Source: Pseudomonas sp. FP198 (lineage in GTDB: Bacteria > Pseudomonadota > Gammaproteobacteria > Pseudomonadales > Pseudomonadaceae). Taken from it: 64,000 nt of DNA. The translations under genes and the position numbers were made by a program. The stretch's first letter is position 1; each line of letters begins with the position of its first letter. The stretch lies in assembly GCF_030687895.1 (NCBI RefSeq), contig NZ_CP117452.1, forward strand, positions 568,501-632,500, written 5' to 3'. Shown here piece by piece: positions 52,315 through 63,415 of this stretch. The notes beneath the pieces are model-generated. The model did no database searches. It was not told where the DNA came from and saw only the letters and a list, made by a program, of their open reading frames with translations.

Positions 52315-52955
52315 CGCGTCCCGAACACGACCATGGTCTTGCCTTTGACGCTGACCAGGTTGCGCTCTTCCAGGTCCTTGAGCACGCGTCCGACCATCTC
52401 TCGGGAGCAGCCAACGATGCGGCCGATTTCCTGACGAGTCACTTTGATCTGCATACCATCCGGATGGGTCATGGCGTCGGGCTGCTTGCACAGTTCCAAC
52501 AGGCAGCGGGCGACGCGGCCGGTCACATCGAAGAACGCCAGGTCACCGACTTTGCGGGTGGTATTGCGCAGACGCTGTGCGATTTGTCCGCTGAGGGCGT
52601 AAAGAATGTCCGGATCCTGCTGCGACAGCTCTCGAAATTTGCCATAGCTGATTTCCGCCACTTCACATTCGACCTTGGCTCGCACCCAGGCACTGCGCTC
52701 CTGCTCCTTGCCCGCCTGCTCGAACAATCCCAGTTCGCCGAAAAAATCCCCGGAGTTGAGGTAGGCGATGATCATTTCCCGGCCGTCGTCGTCCTCGATC
52801 AGGATAGTGACGGAGCCCTTGATGATGAAAAACAGCGTATCGGAGCGGTCGCCTGCGCAAATGATGTTGTGCTTGGCGGGGTAGCGGCGACGCTGGCAAT
52901 GCATCAAGAGTTTGTCGAGGTTCTTGATCTTGGACGTGGGAGTAATGGCAACCAT
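52311..52955 (-). CDS. vfr: cAMP-responsive global regulator Vfr (CRP family)
   Basis: The 214-residue protein has an N-terminal cyclic-nucleotide domain with the binding cassette [21 protein letters not shown] (about 71-91). A dimerisation helix follows, then a C-terminal helix-turn-helix at about 165-200 ([25 protein letters not shown]). The sequence is of the P. aeruginosa Vfr type, which controls virulence and type IV pili genes in a cAMP-dependent way. In P. fluorescens and P. putida the CRP homologue has a narrower role. It is divergent from the osmC-like gene with a 237-bp gap, in which I could not define a Vfr box. Confidence 0.96.
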   Translation of the reverse strand: MVAITPTSKIKNLDKLLMHCQRRRYPAKHNIICAGDRSDTLFFIIKGSVTILIEDDDGREMIIAYLNSGDFFGELGLFEQAGKEQERSAWVRAKVECEVAEISYGKFRELSQQDPDILYALSGQIAQRLRNTTRKVGDLAFFDVTGRVARCLLELCKQPDAMTHPDGMQIKVTRQEIGRIVGCSREMVGRVLKDLEERNLVSVKGKTMVVFGTR

Positions 52956-53192
52956 GGTTGTATCCCGAAAGACTGCGCGGTGTGGTGGTTTGGTTTTGTG
53001 GGTTAGGGCGAAGGGTTATCGCCAAAAGCTGGCCATACGCCAGCGAGATGGCGCAGCTTAACAGAGGCATCCGTAATAGATTCGAGAATTTACCTACAGG
53101 CGCCGGCGTAAGAGGCTTCAGGCATCCCGCTGCCATCAACGGACGCTGTGCTAAGCTGGCGCCCCCTTTTTTTGAACAGTGGAGTCTTGGCG

Positions 53193-53615
53193 ATGAAGGC
53201 ACGCATCCAATGGGCTGGCGAAGCCATGTTCCTCGGTGAATCAGGCAGTGGTCATGTGGTCGTCATGGACGGCCCACCGGATGCCGGCGGTCGGAACCTG
53301 GGTGTCCGGCCAATGGAAATGCTCTTGCTCGGTGTCGGCGGCTGCAGCAACTTCGATGTGGTCAGCATTCTCAAGAAGTCTCGCCAGGCCGTCGAAAGTT
53401 GCGAAGCGTTCCTTGAAGCCGAGCGCGCGACAGAGGATCCGAAAGTGTTTACCAAGATCCACATGCACTTCGTGGTGAAAGGCCGTGGACTGAAGGAAGC
53501 CCAGGTCAAGCGCGCCATTGAGCTGTCCGCCGAGAAATACTGCTCGGCCTCGATCATGCTCGGTGCCGCCGGTGTTGAAATCACTCATGATTATGAAATC
53601 ATCGAGTTGGGTTGA
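53193..53615 (+). CDS. OsmC/YhfA-family protein
   Basis: The ATG at 53193, behind GGAG, gives 140 residues. The OsmC fold is indicated by RPMEMLLLGVGGCSNFDVVSIL, with one conserved Cys, and by the C-terminal YCSASIMLGAAGVEITHDYEI with the second Cys. OsmC-type proteins are thiol-dependent hydroperoxide reductases; the YhfA branch lacks clear activity data. It corresponds in position to PA0653 between vfr and speD. Confidence 0.88.
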   Translation: MKARIQWAGEAMFLGESGSGHVVVMDGPPDAGGRNLGVRPMEMLLLGVGGCSNFDVVSILKKSRQAVESCEAFLEAERATEDPKVFTKIHMHFVVKGRGLKEAQVKRAIELSAEKYCSASIMLGAAGVEITHDYEIIELG

Positions 53616-53854
53616 ATCGACATCCAACCATCACAAATGCAGTGCAAGCTCTGGCGGTCAGAAGCCGACATCTGCATAATGCGCCACTTTTTTCAGGGCA
53701 ATGATCGGCTCGCGGGCTGATCCATTGCCTGGACAGACAACCAAAATCGCCATCGCGAAGAGGTGTTAACCGTCCTACGCAGGTGCGTCGTTCGCATCTG
53801 ACGGGCATGCTTGATCACGCGGCCGGGCCGCAATACACAGAGAGTTTTCAAACG
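53616..53854 (+). promoter_or_regulatory. speD upstream region
   Basis: This 239-bp gap has no gene. It contains an imperfect inverted repeat CAATGATCGGC (53699-53709) and GCTGATCCATTG (53716-53727) that could fold or bind a dimeric regulator. A -10/-35 pair is not clear. Confidence 0.35.
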
Positions 53855-54649
53855 GTGAAAAGCAAACTCAAGCTCCATGGGTTCAATAACCTGACAAAGA
53901 CCTTGAGCTTCAACATCTATGACATCTGCTATGCGGAAACCCCGCAAGACCAGCAGGCCTACGTCGAGTACATCAATAAAGAGTACAACGCCAAGCGCCT
54001 CACGCAGATCCTCACGGAAGTTGTCGATATCATTGGTGCCAACATCCTGAACATCGCCAGTCAGGACTATGAACCCCAAGGCGCCAGCGTGACCATTCTG
54101 ATTTCGGAAGAGCCGGTGACACCGACCGACAGCCAGATCGAAGAGTCCCCGGGCCCGTTGCCTGAAATTATCCTGGCCCACCTCGACAAGAGCCACATCA
54201 CGGTACATACCTATCCGGAGATCCATCCGGTGGACGGTATCGCAACGTTCCGAGTGGACATCGATGTGTCGACCTGTGGCGTCATTTCACCGCTCAAGGC
54301 ACTCAACTTCCTCATTCACCAGTTCGATTCCGACATCGTGACCGTGGATTACCGTGTGCGTGGCTTCACACGGGATGTGGAGGGCCACAAGCACTTCATC
54401 GATCACGAGATCAATTCGATCCAGAACTATCTCTCCGAAGACACCCGCGACGCGTACCAGATGACCGACGTGAACGTGTACCAGGAAAACCTGTTCCACA
54501 CCAAGATGCTGCTCAAGGACTTCGAGCTGGATAACTACCTGTTCGGTGATGCCACCAGCAACCTGTCGGTTGAGCAGCGTGGCCAGGTGGAAGAGCGTGT
54601 GAAGCACGAGATGCTGGAGATTTTCTACGCGCGCAACATGCCGCGCTGA
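53855..54649 (+). CDS. speD: S-adenosylmethionine decarboxylase proenzyme SpeD
   Basis: SpeD makes decarboxylated SAM, the aminopropyl donor for spermidine. The GTG at 53855, preceded by GAGAG, gives 264 residues, the E. coli-type class. A longer in-frame start at 53783 adds 24 unrelated residues. The self-cleavage site lies before S113 ([13 protein letters not shown]), which becomes the pyruvoyl group, and C141 in [13 protein letters not shown] is the catalytic Cys. A strong terminator follows. Confidence 0.96.
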   Translation: MKSKLKLHGFNNLTKTLSFNIYDICYAETPQDQQAYVEYINKEYNAKRLTQILTEVVDIIGANILNIASQDYEPQGASVTILISEEPVTPTDSQIEESPGPLPEIILAHLDKSHITVHTYPEIHPVDGIATFRVDIDVSTCGVISPLKALNFLIHQFDSDIVTVDYRVRGFTRDVEGHKHFIDHEINSIQNYLSEDTRDAYQMTDVNVYQENLFHTKMLLKDFELDNYLFGDATSNLSVEQRGQVEERVKHEMLEIFYARNMPR

Positions 54650-54664
54650 AGGTCAAGGCTACAA

Positions 54665-54699
54665 AAAAAGGCGACTACCTGCGCGGTAGTCGCCTTTTT
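54665..54699 (+). terminator. Rho-independent terminator of speD (bidirectional)
   Basis: A perfect 15-bp stem AAAAAGGCGACTACC/GGTAGTCGCCTTTTT with loop TGCGC lies 15 nt after the speD stop. It has A- and T-runs on both sides, so it can also end the convergent coq7 transcript. Confidence 0.95.
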
Positions 54700-54746
54700 C
54701 AGTTCTGGGAGCCCGATATGTCTGTGGGACAGGCTCCGTATCGCGG

Positions 54747-55394
54747 TCAGATCCGATAGGTGCTCTTGGTCATGACCTTCGCCAACAGGCTCATGCCGAA
54801 TTTCACCGGAGCCGGGAAACGAAACCCCCCCGCATCGAGTGCGCTTTCGGCATGCTGTTCTTCATCCTTGCGCATCTGTTCAAGAATCGCCCGGGACTTT
54901 TCATCTTCGGCCGGCAACTGCTCCAGGTGCTCATTCAGGTGCTTGCACACTTGATGTTCGGTTGCCGCGACGAAGCCCAGGCTGACCTTGTCGCTGATCA
55001 GTCCGGCCACCGCGCCGATGCCGAATGACATCCCGTAGAACAACGGATTCAGGACGCTGGTATGGCTACCCAATTGGCGAATGCGCTGCTCGCACCAGAC
55101 CAGATGGTCGACTTCTTCTTCGGCGGCATGCTCCATCGCCTCGCGCACCTGCGGCAATCTCGCCGTCAGCGCCTGGCCCTGGTACAGAGCCTGGGCGCAA
55201 ACCTCACCGGTATGGTTGATGCGCATCAGGCCCGCGACATGGCGAGTCTCTTCGTCACTCATCTGTACGTCCGGCTGCACGATTGCCGGCGACGGACGGT
55301 ACGGCTGGCCACTGAAGGGCAGTAGCGTGCGCATCGCGGTATCGGCTTGCAGCAGCAGGCGGTCAATGGGCGAGTAGTGACGTTGGGTAGTCAT
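54747..55394 (-). CDS. coq7: Ubiquinone biosynthesis hydroxylase Coq7
   Basis: Coq7 hydroxylates 3-demethoxyubiquinol, the penultimate step of ubiquinone synthesis, and replaces UbiF in Pseudomonas. The 215-residue di-iron protein supplies ligands in [39 protein letters not shown] and [11 protein letters not shown]. It is convergent with speD. Confidence 0.97.
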   Translation of the reverse strand: MTTQRHYSPIDRLLLQADTAMRTLLPFSGQPYRPSPAIVQPDVQMSDEETRHVAGLMRINHTGEVCAQALYQGQALTARLPQVREAMEHAAEEEVDHLVWCEQRIRQLGSHTSVLNPLFYGMSFGIGAVAGLISDKVSLGFVAATEHQVCKHLNEHLEQLPAEDEKSRAILEQMRKDEEQHAESALDAGGFRFPAPVKFGMSLLAKVMTKSTYRI

Positions 55395-55469
55395 GCTTAC
55401 CTCCGGGAAAAATCACGGCAGACAGTTTAACCCAATCGGCCGCTGAAGATTTGCGCTGGGTCAGCGGTA

Positions 55470-55808
55470 TCAACCCGGTGGCCAGTTCATCTGGCGCTGC
55501 CCCAGCACGTGCATATGAATGTGATAGACGGTCTGCCCGCCAAGTTCATTGCAGTTCATCACCACGCGGAAGCCTTCCTCACAGCCCAGTTCAAGCGCCA
55601 GGCGCTGGGCGGTAAACAGGATATGTCCGGCCAACCCTTTGTCTTCCTCGGTCAGGTCATTGAGGGTGCGGATCGGTTTTTTCGGAATCACCAGGAAATG
55701 CACTGGAGCCTGGGGGGCGATGTCGTGAAAAGCCAGAACCTGATCGTCTTCATAAATGATCCTGGCCGGAATTTCCCGGTTGATGATCTTGGTAAACAGA
55801 GTGTCCAC
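55470..55808 (-). CDS. Histidine triad (HIT) nucleotide-binding protein
   Basis: This is a 112-residue HINT-type nucleotide phosphoramidase or hydrolase. It has the DTLFTKIINREIPA start, FHDIAPQAPVHFLVIPKKP, and the triad HIHMH at residues 96-100 followed by V-L-G. A GTG at 55808 gives the normal family length; GGAG lies 8 nt upstream of it. The longer upstream frame is not conserved in style. Substrate unknown. Confidence 0.93.
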   Translation of the reverse strand: MDTLFTKIINREIPARIIYEDDQVLAFHDIAPQAPVHFLVIPKKPIRTLNDLTEEDKGLAGHILFTAQRLALELGCEEGFRVVMNCNELGGQTVYHIHMHVLGQRQMNWPPG

Positions 55809-55887
55809 GGCTGCTGCTCCGTTGGGTTGTTTGAGGCGAGTGTATTGAAGGCTCGGTTGGCAAGCCCGGGTTTTACCATCCGGAAAT

Positions 55888-56673
55888 CTAGCGTGGACAG
55901 TAGGCTTTATTGAACATGCCGCTAAGAATTCGCACCAGCCAGCGCGGCCCGAATCGGGGCAGGGCGGCGATCCAGCGATTGCGGCTTCCTGGAATGATAA
56001 TGGCCCGGTCCCTGTCCAGCGCGCGGACAGCGTACAGCGCAACCTCTTCAGGGCTCATCAGCTTCTTATCGTCGCTGGGCTTCTCGTCCCGTTGCCACCC
56101 GGCGAAAAAACCGGTGCGGGTCGGGCCAGGGCAAAGTACCGAGACTTTGATCGCGCATTTTTTCAGCTCGATTCGCAGGGCTTCGGAAAAGTGCAATACG
56201 TAAGCTTTGCTGGCGTGGTAGGTGCTCATCCAGGGGCCCGGCTGGAACGCGGCAATCGACGCGACGTTGAGGATCTGGCCGCCCCCATGCAGCGCCATGC
56301 TGTTGCCCACGGCGTGACAGAGGCGGGTCAGGGCCAGGATGTTCACTTCGATGAGGTCCTGCTCGGTCATCCAGTCCTGGCCCAGGAACGGGCCGAAGGT
56401 GCCGATGCCGGCGCAGTTGACCAGCAGGTCGATCTGGCGTTCGCCTTCTTCCAGTTCCAGCAGGAAACCTGAAAGCCGCAAGGGCTCACTCAGGTCGCAA
56501 GCCCGGAACAATACTTCCACGCCAAATCGCTGGGTCAGTTCGATCGCAATACTTTCCAGCCGATCACGCTGTCGCGCCACGAGTATCAGGTTGCGCCCGC
56601 GCCGGGCCAGTGCTTCAGCCAGGGCCAGGCCGATTCCGCTGGAAGCGCCAGTGATCAGGGCGTAACGGGTCAT
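55888..56673 (-). CDS. Short-chain dehydrogenase/reductase
   Basis: This classical SDR has 261 residues from the ATG at 56673, which has a good GGAG 7 nt upstream. It has cofactor motif TGASSGIGLALAEA (Arg in VARQRDRLE suggests NADPH), NCAGIG, catalytic Ser in NVASIAAF and Y-x-x-x-K as YHASK. The C-terminal RNRWIAALPRFGPRW region resembles SDRs acting on lipids. Substrate unknown. Confidence 0.92.
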   Translation of the reverse strand: MTRYALITGASSGIGLALAEALARRGRNLILVARQRDRLESIAIELTQRFGVEVLFRACDLSEPLRLSGFLLELEEGERQIDLLVNCAGIGTFGPFLGQDWMTEQDLIEVNILALTRLCHAVGNSMALHGGGQILNVASIAAFQPGPWMSTYHASKAYVLHFSEALRIELKKCAIKVSVLCPGPTRTGFFAGWQRDEKPSDDKKLMSPEEVALYAVRALDRDRAIIIPGSRNRWIAALPRFGPRWLVRILSGMFNKAYCPR

Positions 56674-56735
56674 GCAGTTCTCCATCGCAACAGCCCGCCG
56701 CCAGTGGACTGGGCTGTCACTGGCATGAAGCGGGC

Positions 56736-57692
56736 CTATTGTTCCTCTTCTTCTTCGTAGTCTACAGAAGGCGAGGCGGGCTCGGCTGCATCAACGGCTG
56801 GTTCTTCGCTGGTCTGGTCACTGTATTCGCTGCTTTCGTAGCTGCTCGAGGCACCGCTATCGAAGTCCTCCTGAAGAGCACCGAAGATGCCGGCGAAGGT
56901 GGCCACGAAAATCAGGACGATCATCACCAGCCAAAGCGACGCCAGCAGCTTGACCGCCGTGGTATTGCGCGGCGGTGGTGGGCCGTACTGGTTGGCGCCG
57001 GTATTGCCTGGGGCAATGATGAGAATGAACGGGAAGATGCTGCCCACGAAGGGCACGAGGTTGATCAGCCACAACCACCCCGACCAGCCAAGATCGTGCA
57101 GACGCTGGACGTTGAACTGGATGCTCACGAACGCGAAGGCAAGCACGACGACTACAGCGATCAGACCACCGACGACCAACCCCGCTATCGAGTCGGAAGC
57201 GAGCAGCCAGTTCGTGGCGACCCAGAAGCCCAGGCCTACCAACGGCAGCATGGCCAGGGTCAGGACCATGGTCCAGGCCAGGTAGCGCAGGCGTCCGATA
57301 CGTCCCTCGAAGCTGAAGGGTTTGAGCGTGGCGTACTCGGCGAACGTTTCACCCACTGCTGCCCGTGGAGGCGCATAAGGAGAAACAGGATCGATCACGG
57401 AGTCCGGCTGGCGGCCGCCCGGCTGCTCCTGGATTTCGCCGAGATTGAGCTGGATGGACGGTTCGGCTTCGATTCGTGCATCGATGCCGCTTTTATGAAG
57501 CGCGTCCAGGTACTGTTGCGCTTCATTCTGGGACAGGTTGTTCTTGAGGGACACCTTGCGACCGCTGAACAGTCGTTCAATGGCGCTCACATCACTTTTG
57601 AACAGTTCGGCGAGGTTGAGCTTGGCGGTAGTGGTATCTACGCCTGGCAGCAGGGCCCCGTCGAATACGATGTTGAAACGGTTTTCGCTCAT
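56736..57692 (-). CDS. DUF805 membrane protein with N-terminal extension and acidic tail
   Basis: The product has 318 residues. The first 120 or so are soluble (RFNIVFDGALLPGVDTTTAK and an SDVSAIERLFSGRKV stretch). They resemble a small domain seen ahead of several Pseudomonas membrane proteins. A DUF805 region follows with four hydrophobic segments (FEGRIGRLRYLAW, QRLHDLGWSGWLWLINLVP). The C-terminus is Ser/Glu/Asp-rich and ends in EEEEEQ. The start at 57692 has AAGGA 8 nt upstream. Function unknown. Confidence 0.85.
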   Translation of the reverse strand: MSENRFNIVFDGALLPGVDTTTAKLNLAELFKSDVSAIERLFSGRKVSLKNNLSQNEAQQYLDALHKSGIDARIEAEPSIQLNLGEIQEQPGGRQPDSVIDPVSPYAPPRAAVGETFAEYATLKPFSFEGRIGRLRYLAWTMVLTLAMLPLVGLGFWVATNWLLASDSIAGLVVGGLIAVVVVLAFAFVSIQFNVQRLHDLGWSGWLWLINLVPFVGSIFPFILIIAPGNTGANQYGPPPPRNTTAVKLLASLWLVMIVLIFVATFAGIFGALQEDFDSGASSSYESSEYSDQTSEEPAVDAAEPASPSVDYEEEEEQ

Positions 57693-57731
57693 GCCTGGCA
57701 TCCTTGTCTTTCTGGTTGGTTTATTGTGGGT

Positions 57732-58700
57732 TCAGCGCGGCCACTGGCCGCCAAGTTGTGTCGCTAGGGCTTGCGCCTGCCGGTATTCTTCATCCAGGCG
57801 TGCGATCAATTGATCGACACCGGGCAAATCATTGATGTCACCTACGCCCTGGCCGGCGGACCAAACGGTCTTCCAGGCCTTGGCTTCATCATTGAGCGGT
57901 TTGAGTTTCGCCCCCGCATCCGCCACGCCCTTGCCTTGCAGAACAGCCAGGTCGAAGCCGGCGCTTTCCAGGCTCTGGCGCATGAAACTGGCCGGCACCC
58001 CGGACACTGCGGGAGTATGCACGATGTCCGCGGCTCTGGATGTGAGCAACATCTCTTTATAAGCGTCGGACGCATGACTTTCCGTCGTGCCGATAAAACG
58101 TGTTCCGAAGTAGGCCAGATCCGCGCCAAGCAATTGCGCAGCCAGAATCTGATGGCCGTGGTTAAGGCATCCTGCAAGCAACAGGGTTTTATCGAAGAAC
58201 TGCCGGATTTCAGCAATCAGTGCGAATGGGCTCCAGGTTCCTGCGTGCCCACCCGCACCGGCCGCAACGGCAATCAAACCGTCGACGCCCGCTTCGGCGG
58301 CTTTTTCGGCATGGCGGCGAGTGGTCACGTCGTGAAATACCAGGCCGCCGTAGCCATGAACCGCGTCTACCAACTCCTTTACCGCGCCCAGGCTGGTGAT
58401 GACGATCGGCACCTTGTGCTCGATGCAGATTGCCAGGTCGGCCTGGAGTCGTGGATTGCTGTGATGGACGATCAGATTGACTGCGTAGGGCGCCGGCTTT
58501 TCCAAGGTCGCCAAGCCTGCTTCGATTTCCTCCAGCCACGCCTTGAAGCCGCTGCTTTCACGTTGGTTCAACGCCGGGAAACTCCCGACGACACCGTTGC
58601 GGCAGCAGGCCAGTACCAGCTGCGGATTGGAAATGAGGAACATCGGTGCAACCACGACCGGCAGCCGCAGACGTTGTTCAAGCAGAGCGGGCAGCGACAT
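57732..58700 (-). CDS. Nitronate monooxygenase-like FMN protein
   Basis: The 322-residue TIM barrel of the NMO/2-nitropropane dioxygenase family begins with LRLPVVVAPMFLISNPQLVLACCRNGVVGSFPA. The catalytic-type His occurs in AGGHAGTWSPF, and phosphate binding is expected at FGTRFIGTTES. It uses FMN to oxidise alkyl nitronates such as propionate 3-nitronate, or acts as another flavin-dependent oxidoreductase. Substrate not determinable here. Confidence 0.9.
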   Translation of the reverse strand: MSLPALLEQRLRLPVVVAPMFLISNPQLVLACCRNGVVGSFPALNQRESSGFKAWLEEIEAGLATLEKPAPYAVNLIVHHSNPRLQADLAICIEHKVPIVITSLGAVKELVDAVHGYGGLVFHDVTTRRHAEKAAEAGVDGLIAVAAGAGGHAGTWSPFALIAEIRQFFDKTLLLAGCLNHGHQILAAQLLGADLAYFGTRFIGTTESHASDAYKEMLLTSRAADIVHTPAVSGVPASFMRQSLESAGFDLAVLQGKGVADAGAKLKPLNDEAKAWKTVWSAGQGVGDINDLPGVDQLIARLDEEYRQAQALATQLGGQWPR

Positions 58701-58734
58701 TGGAGGTCCCTCTGATCAATGGATGCGGTTGGAA

Positions 58735-59166
58735 TTAGAACGGCCGGACCACGACCAGAATTACAATAGCCAGCAATATCACGACCGGCACTTCATTGAA
58801 CCAGCGATAAAAGACATGACTGCGGGTATTTTCGCCACGGGCGAAGCGCTTCACTTGGGCACCGCACATATGGTGATAGCCGATCAGCAAGACGACCAGG
58901 GTCAGCTTTGCGTGCATCCAGCCGCCTTGGGTGAAGTAGGCGCTGGCATTGAGGCTGAGCAAGCCGATGCCGAACACCAGCGTGGCGATCATCGCCGGGC
59001 CCATGATGCCGCGATACAACTTGCGTTCCATGATGGAGAAGCGTTCCTTGCTGACGCTGTCTTCGCTTTGAGCGTGGTAGACGAACAGTCGAGGCAGGTA
59101 GAACAGGCCGGCAAACCAGCAGACCATGCTGACAATGTGGAGCGCTTTGAGCCATAGATAGAGCAT
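58735..59166 (-). CDS. hemJ: Protoporphyrinogen IX oxidase HemJ
   Basis: HemJ oxidises protoporphyrinogen IX to protoporphyrin IX in bacteria lacking HemG or HemY. The 143-residue membrane protein has four hydrophobic segments. The conserved His (H10) lies in [26 protein letters not shown], followed by [14 protein letters not shown] and a C-terminal YRWFNEVPV. It is divergent from argC. Confidence 0.93.
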   Translation of the reverse strand: MLYLWLKALHIVSMVCWFAGLFYLPRLFVYHAQSEDSVSKERFSIMERKLYRGIMGPAMIATLVFGIGLLSLNASAYFTQGGWMHAKLTLVVLLIGYHHMCGAQVKRFARGENTRSHVFYRWFNEVPVVILLAIVILVVVRPF

Positions 59167-59300
59167 TTTTGATTATTCCCAGGTTCACGGTAGCCTCGAT
59201 AGTAGAGGTTAGCGCGGCCACACGTCACCTTGGCGGTTGTCGCAGCGCTGCGGGCGCCCTATCATCGACGGCTTTCCAGTGGTTCGTTGAGGGCAGGTTC

Positions 59301-60335
59301 ATGGTCAAGGTCGGTATCGTCGGCGGCACGGGTTACACCGGTGTCGAACTGCTGCGTCTGTTGGCACAGCATCCGCAAGCTGAGGTGGTGGTCATTACCT
59401 CCCGATCCGAGGCCGGCCTGGCCGTCGCCGACATGTATCCGAACTTGCGTGGCCATTACGACGGCCTGGCGTTCAGCGTTCCTGACGTCAAGACCCTCGG
59501 GGCCTGCGATGTGGTGTTTTTCGCCACCCCCCATGGTGTCGCCCACGCTCTGGCGGGTGAGCTGCTGGCGGCGGGAACCAAGGTTATCGACCTGTCGGCA
59601 GACTTCCGCCTGCAGGACGCAGACGAATGGGCCAAGTGGTACGGTCAGCCCCACGGCGCACCGGAACTGCTGGACGAGGCGGTCTATGGCTTGCCGGAAG
59701 TCAATCGTGAAAAAATCAGGCAGGCACGGCTGATCGCGGTGCCCGGTTGCTATCCGACCGCGACGCAGTTGGGATTCCTGCCGTTGCTGGAGGCCGGTCT
59801 CGCCGATGCGTCGCGCTTGATCGCCGACTGCAAGTCGGGCGTCAGCGGCGCCGGTCGAGGTGCCAGCGTTGGCTCGTTGTACTCCGAAACATCGGAGAGC
59901 ATGAAGGCCTACGCGGTCAAGGGGCATCGTCATTTGCCGGAGATTCGCCAAGGGTTGCGTCGCGCGGCAGGCAAGGACGTAGGCCTGACGTTCGTGCCGC
60001 ATCTGACGCCCATGATCCGTGGTATCCATTCCACCCTCTACGCCACCGTGACCGATCGCTCCGTGGATCTGCAGGCACTGTTCGAAAAGCGTTACGCCGA
60101 TGAGCCGTTTGTCGACGTGATGCCGGCTGGCAGCCATCCGGAAACCCGCAGTGTCCGCGGCGCGAACGTATGCCGGATCGCTGTGCATCGCCCGCAGGAT
60201 GGCGACCTGGTCGTGGTCTTGTCGGTAATCGACAACCTGGTCAAGGGCGCTTCCGGCCAAGCGGTACAGAACCTGAACATCCTCTTCGGGCTCGATGAGC
60301 GGCTGGGCCTGTCCCACGCGGGGATGCTGCCTTAA
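59301..60335 (+). CDS. argC: N-acetyl-gamma-glutamyl-phosphate reductase ArgC
   Basis: ArgC carries out the NADPH-dependent third step of arginine synthesis. The 344-residue protein (ATG 59301) has [17 protein letters not shown], catalytic C150 in VPGCYPTA and GHRHLPEI. The upstream frame to 59169 overlaps the hemJ promoter region and is not conserved. A dispersed repeat tract follows. Confidence 0.98.
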   Translation: MVKVGIVGGTGYTGVELLRLLAQHPQAEVVVITSRSEAGLAVADMYPNLRGHYDGLAFSVPDVKTLGACDVVFFATPHGVAHALAGELLAAGTKVIDLSADFRLQDADEWAKWYGQPHGAPELLDEAVYGLPEVNREKIRQARLIAVPGCYPTATQLGFLPLLEAGLADASRLIADCKSGVSGAGRGASVGSLYSETSESMKAYAVKGHRHLPEIRQGLRRAAGKDVGLTFVPHLTPMIRGIHSTLYATVTDRSVDLQALFEKRYADEPFVDVMPAGSHPETRSVRGANVCRIAVHRPQDGDLVVVLSVIDNLVKGASGQAVQNLNILFGLDERLGLSHAGMLP

Positions 60336-60485
60336 ATTATCAGATGCAGGCGGTAAGCTACGAGCCCGCGGCTTACAGCTTGCGGCTAGCAGCTGCTGCG
60401 CAAATAGTTGACCAATTTTGTCGGAGAAGCGGATAATGCCCGCCATCACGCATTATGGCGGCGTAAGCGCCGGGAGATATTCAGC
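60336..60485 (+). other. argC-erpA intergenic region with repeat tract
   Basis: It holds a GGCTTACAGCTTGCGGCTAGCAGCTG tract (about 60370-60395) related to the CTTGCAGCTTG repeats elsewhere in the window. The erpA leader and a GGAG-type ribosome site close to the ATG follow. No gene fits. Confidence 0.5.
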
Positions 60486-60836
60486 ATGAGCGTCGAAACC
60501 TTCACCCCCACGGCTTTGCAATTCACCCACGGTGCCGCGCACAAGGTGAAGAGCCTGGTCGATGAAGAGGGCAATGATCGTTTGAAGCTGCGCGTGTTCG
60601 TGACGGGCGGCGGTTGTTCAGGTTTTCAGTACGGCTTCACTTTCGATGAGGAAGTGGCCGAGGATGACACCATCGTCGAGCGCGAAGGCGTCAGCCTGGT
60701 GGTCGACCCGATGAGCTTCCAGTACCTGGCGGGTGCCGAGGTGGATTATCAGGAAGGCCTGGAAGGGTCGCGCTTCGTGATCAAGAATCCTAACGCCACC
60801 ACGACTTGTGGGTGCGGTTCTTCGTTTTCGATCTGA
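60486..60836 (+). CDS. erpA: Iron-sulfur cluster insertion protein ErpA
   Basis: ErpA is an A-type carrier that delivers Fe-S clusters to client proteins. The 116-residue protein has the three cluster cysteines C44 ([11 protein letters not shown]), C108 and C110 (TTCGCGSSF). The ATG at 60486 gives the family length. A strong terminator follows. Confidence 0.97.
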   Translation: MSVETFTPTALQFTHGAAHKVKSLVDEEGNDRLKLRVFVTGGGCSGFQYGFTFDEEVAEDDTIVEREGVSLVVDPMSFQYLAGAEVDYQEGLEGSRFVIKNPNATTTCGCGSSFSI

Positions 60837-60846
60837 TCGCTTCAAT

Positions 60847-60884
60847 AAAACGCCGCAGAGCCTTACGGCCTGCGGCGTTTTTTT
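60847..60884 (+). terminator. Rho-independent terminator of erpA
   Basis: The stem AAAACGCCGCAG/CTGCGGCGTTTT, with a further inner pairing, is followed by a T-run ending at 60884. It may also serve the convergent anmK transcript. Confidence 0.93.
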
Positions 60885-60901
60885 GTTCGCGATTATTGAT
60901 C

Positions 60902-61996
<1,095 letters not shown>

Positions 61997-63415
61997 TTAG
62001 CGCTTGCTCGAAGCCAGCAGGGTGGCTTTCTCTTGATCCATGCGAGCCATCAGAGGCTGGCTCTGAGCCAGGAAACGGGCGCGCTCGGATTTCGCAATCG
62101 GATCGGCCATCGGCAGTTTCTGGCCGAGCGGATCGACGTGAACGCCGTTGACCTGGAATTCATAGTGCAAGTGCGGGCCGGTGGACAGGCCGGTCGTGCC
62201 AATGTAGCCAATAACCTGGCCTTGCTTGACGGAGCCGCCAGTCTTCACGCCCTTGGCGAAACCTTGCATGTGACCGTACAGCGTGCGGTAGGTATTGCCG
62301 TGCTGGATGATCACGGTATTGCCATAACCGCCACGACGGCCGGCCAGCAGTACCTTGCCATCGCCGGCAGCCTTGATGGGCGTGCCGCGCGGAGCTGCGT
62401 AGTCGACGCCTTTGTGGGCACGGATCTTGTTCAGGATCGGATGCTTGCGGCCTGCGGAAAACCTGGAGCTGATGCGGGCGAAGTCGACTGGAGTGCGGAT
62501 AAACGCCTTGCGCATGCTGTTGCCGTCAGCGGTGTAGTAGCTGCTGTTGCCCTGCTTGTTGGTGTAGCGCACCGCCGTATAGGTCTTGCCGCGGTTGGTG
62601 AAGCGCGCGGAAAGGATCGGTCCGTTGCCGACGCTTTTCCCATTGACCACTTTCTGTTCGTAGATGACGTCGAACTCGTCGCCCTGGCGAATATCCTGGG
62701 CGAAATCGATGTCGTAACCAAACACGCTGGCCATGTCCATGGTCAGGCTGTGGGAAAGGCCGGCGCGGGCGGCCGACTGGGACAGCGAACTATTGATGAC
62801 GCCGTGAACATAGGCGGAGCGCACGGTAGGTTTGGTGGTGACGCGGTTGAATACATAACCCTTTTCGTTTTTGGTCAGGGTGATGCTTTCCAGATCGCTC
62901 AGCTTGGTGTGCAGGTTGGTCAGCTGCCCGTCTGGATTGAGCTCGAATTCGAGTTTCTGGCCCCGTTGCAGTTGAGTGAACTGTTTGGCTTGCTTGTCGC
63001 TGGCCAGGATTTCATGGACTGAGGTTGAGGGCAGGCCAACCTTTTCGAAGAGGGTGGACAGTGTGTCGCCCTTGGCAACAATCACTTCGCGGTGGTCCGG
63101 TCCTTTCTTCTCTTCTGCAGCAGGAGCTTCTACCTGTGCAGTGGCGTTTGCAGTGTCTTCCGGGTTTTCTTCAATCTGGGCAAAAGGCGAGGCAGCCGGT
63201 TCGTTTGTGGCTTGAACGGCTTCGGCGGCGTCTTGTTCTTGTGTCAGTTGTTCAGCGGGACTTTCCAGTTCAAGACTCAGAGTCGTCTTTTTGGCTTCAA
63301 CATCGCTGGAAGGAAATACCAGGAGCGCCAGGCTAAGGAGGGCGGCGATACCACTTGCGGCGAGCAGGTGGGTCTTTGGGTAAAGCGGCGGCGCTTTAGA
63401 CGGTTCGGTGGTCAT
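61997..63415 (-). CDS. MepM-like M23 family peptidoglycan endopeptidase
   Basis: The 472-residue protein from ATG 63415 has a cytoplasmic Pro-rich start, one membrane anchor or signal (about 17-36) and an acidic linker (about 45-105). A LysM/OapA-like segment follows (VIVAKGDTLSTLFEKVGL). The C-terminal LytM/M23 domain has zinc ligands H334, D338 and H417 (HKGVD, HLHYEF), all intact. It should cleave peptidoglycan cross-links. It is adjacent to anmK and divergent from tyrS. Confidence 0.94.
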   Translation of the reverse strand: MTTEPSKAPPLYPKTHLLAASGIAALLSLALLVFPSSDVEAKKTTLSLELESPAEQLTQEQDAAEAVQATNEPAASPFAQIEENPEDTANATAQVEAPAAEEKKGPDHREVIVAKGDTLSTLFEKVGLPSTSVHEILASDKQAKQFTQLQRGQKLEFELNPDGQLTNLHTKLSDLESITLTKNEKGYVFNRVTTKPTVRSAYVHGVINSSLSQSAARAGLSHSLTMDMASVFGYDIDFAQDIRQGDEFDVIYEQKVVNGKSVGNGPILSARFTNRGKTYTAVRYTNKQGNSSYYTADGNSMRKAFIRTPVDFARISSRFSAGRKHPILNKIRAHKGVDYAAPRGTPIKAAGDGKVLLAGRRGGYGNTVIIQHGNTYRTLYGHMQGFAKGVKTGGSVKQGQVIGYIGTTGLSTGPHLHYEFQVNGVHVDPLGQKLPMADPIAKSERARFLAQSQPLMARMDQEKATLLASSKR

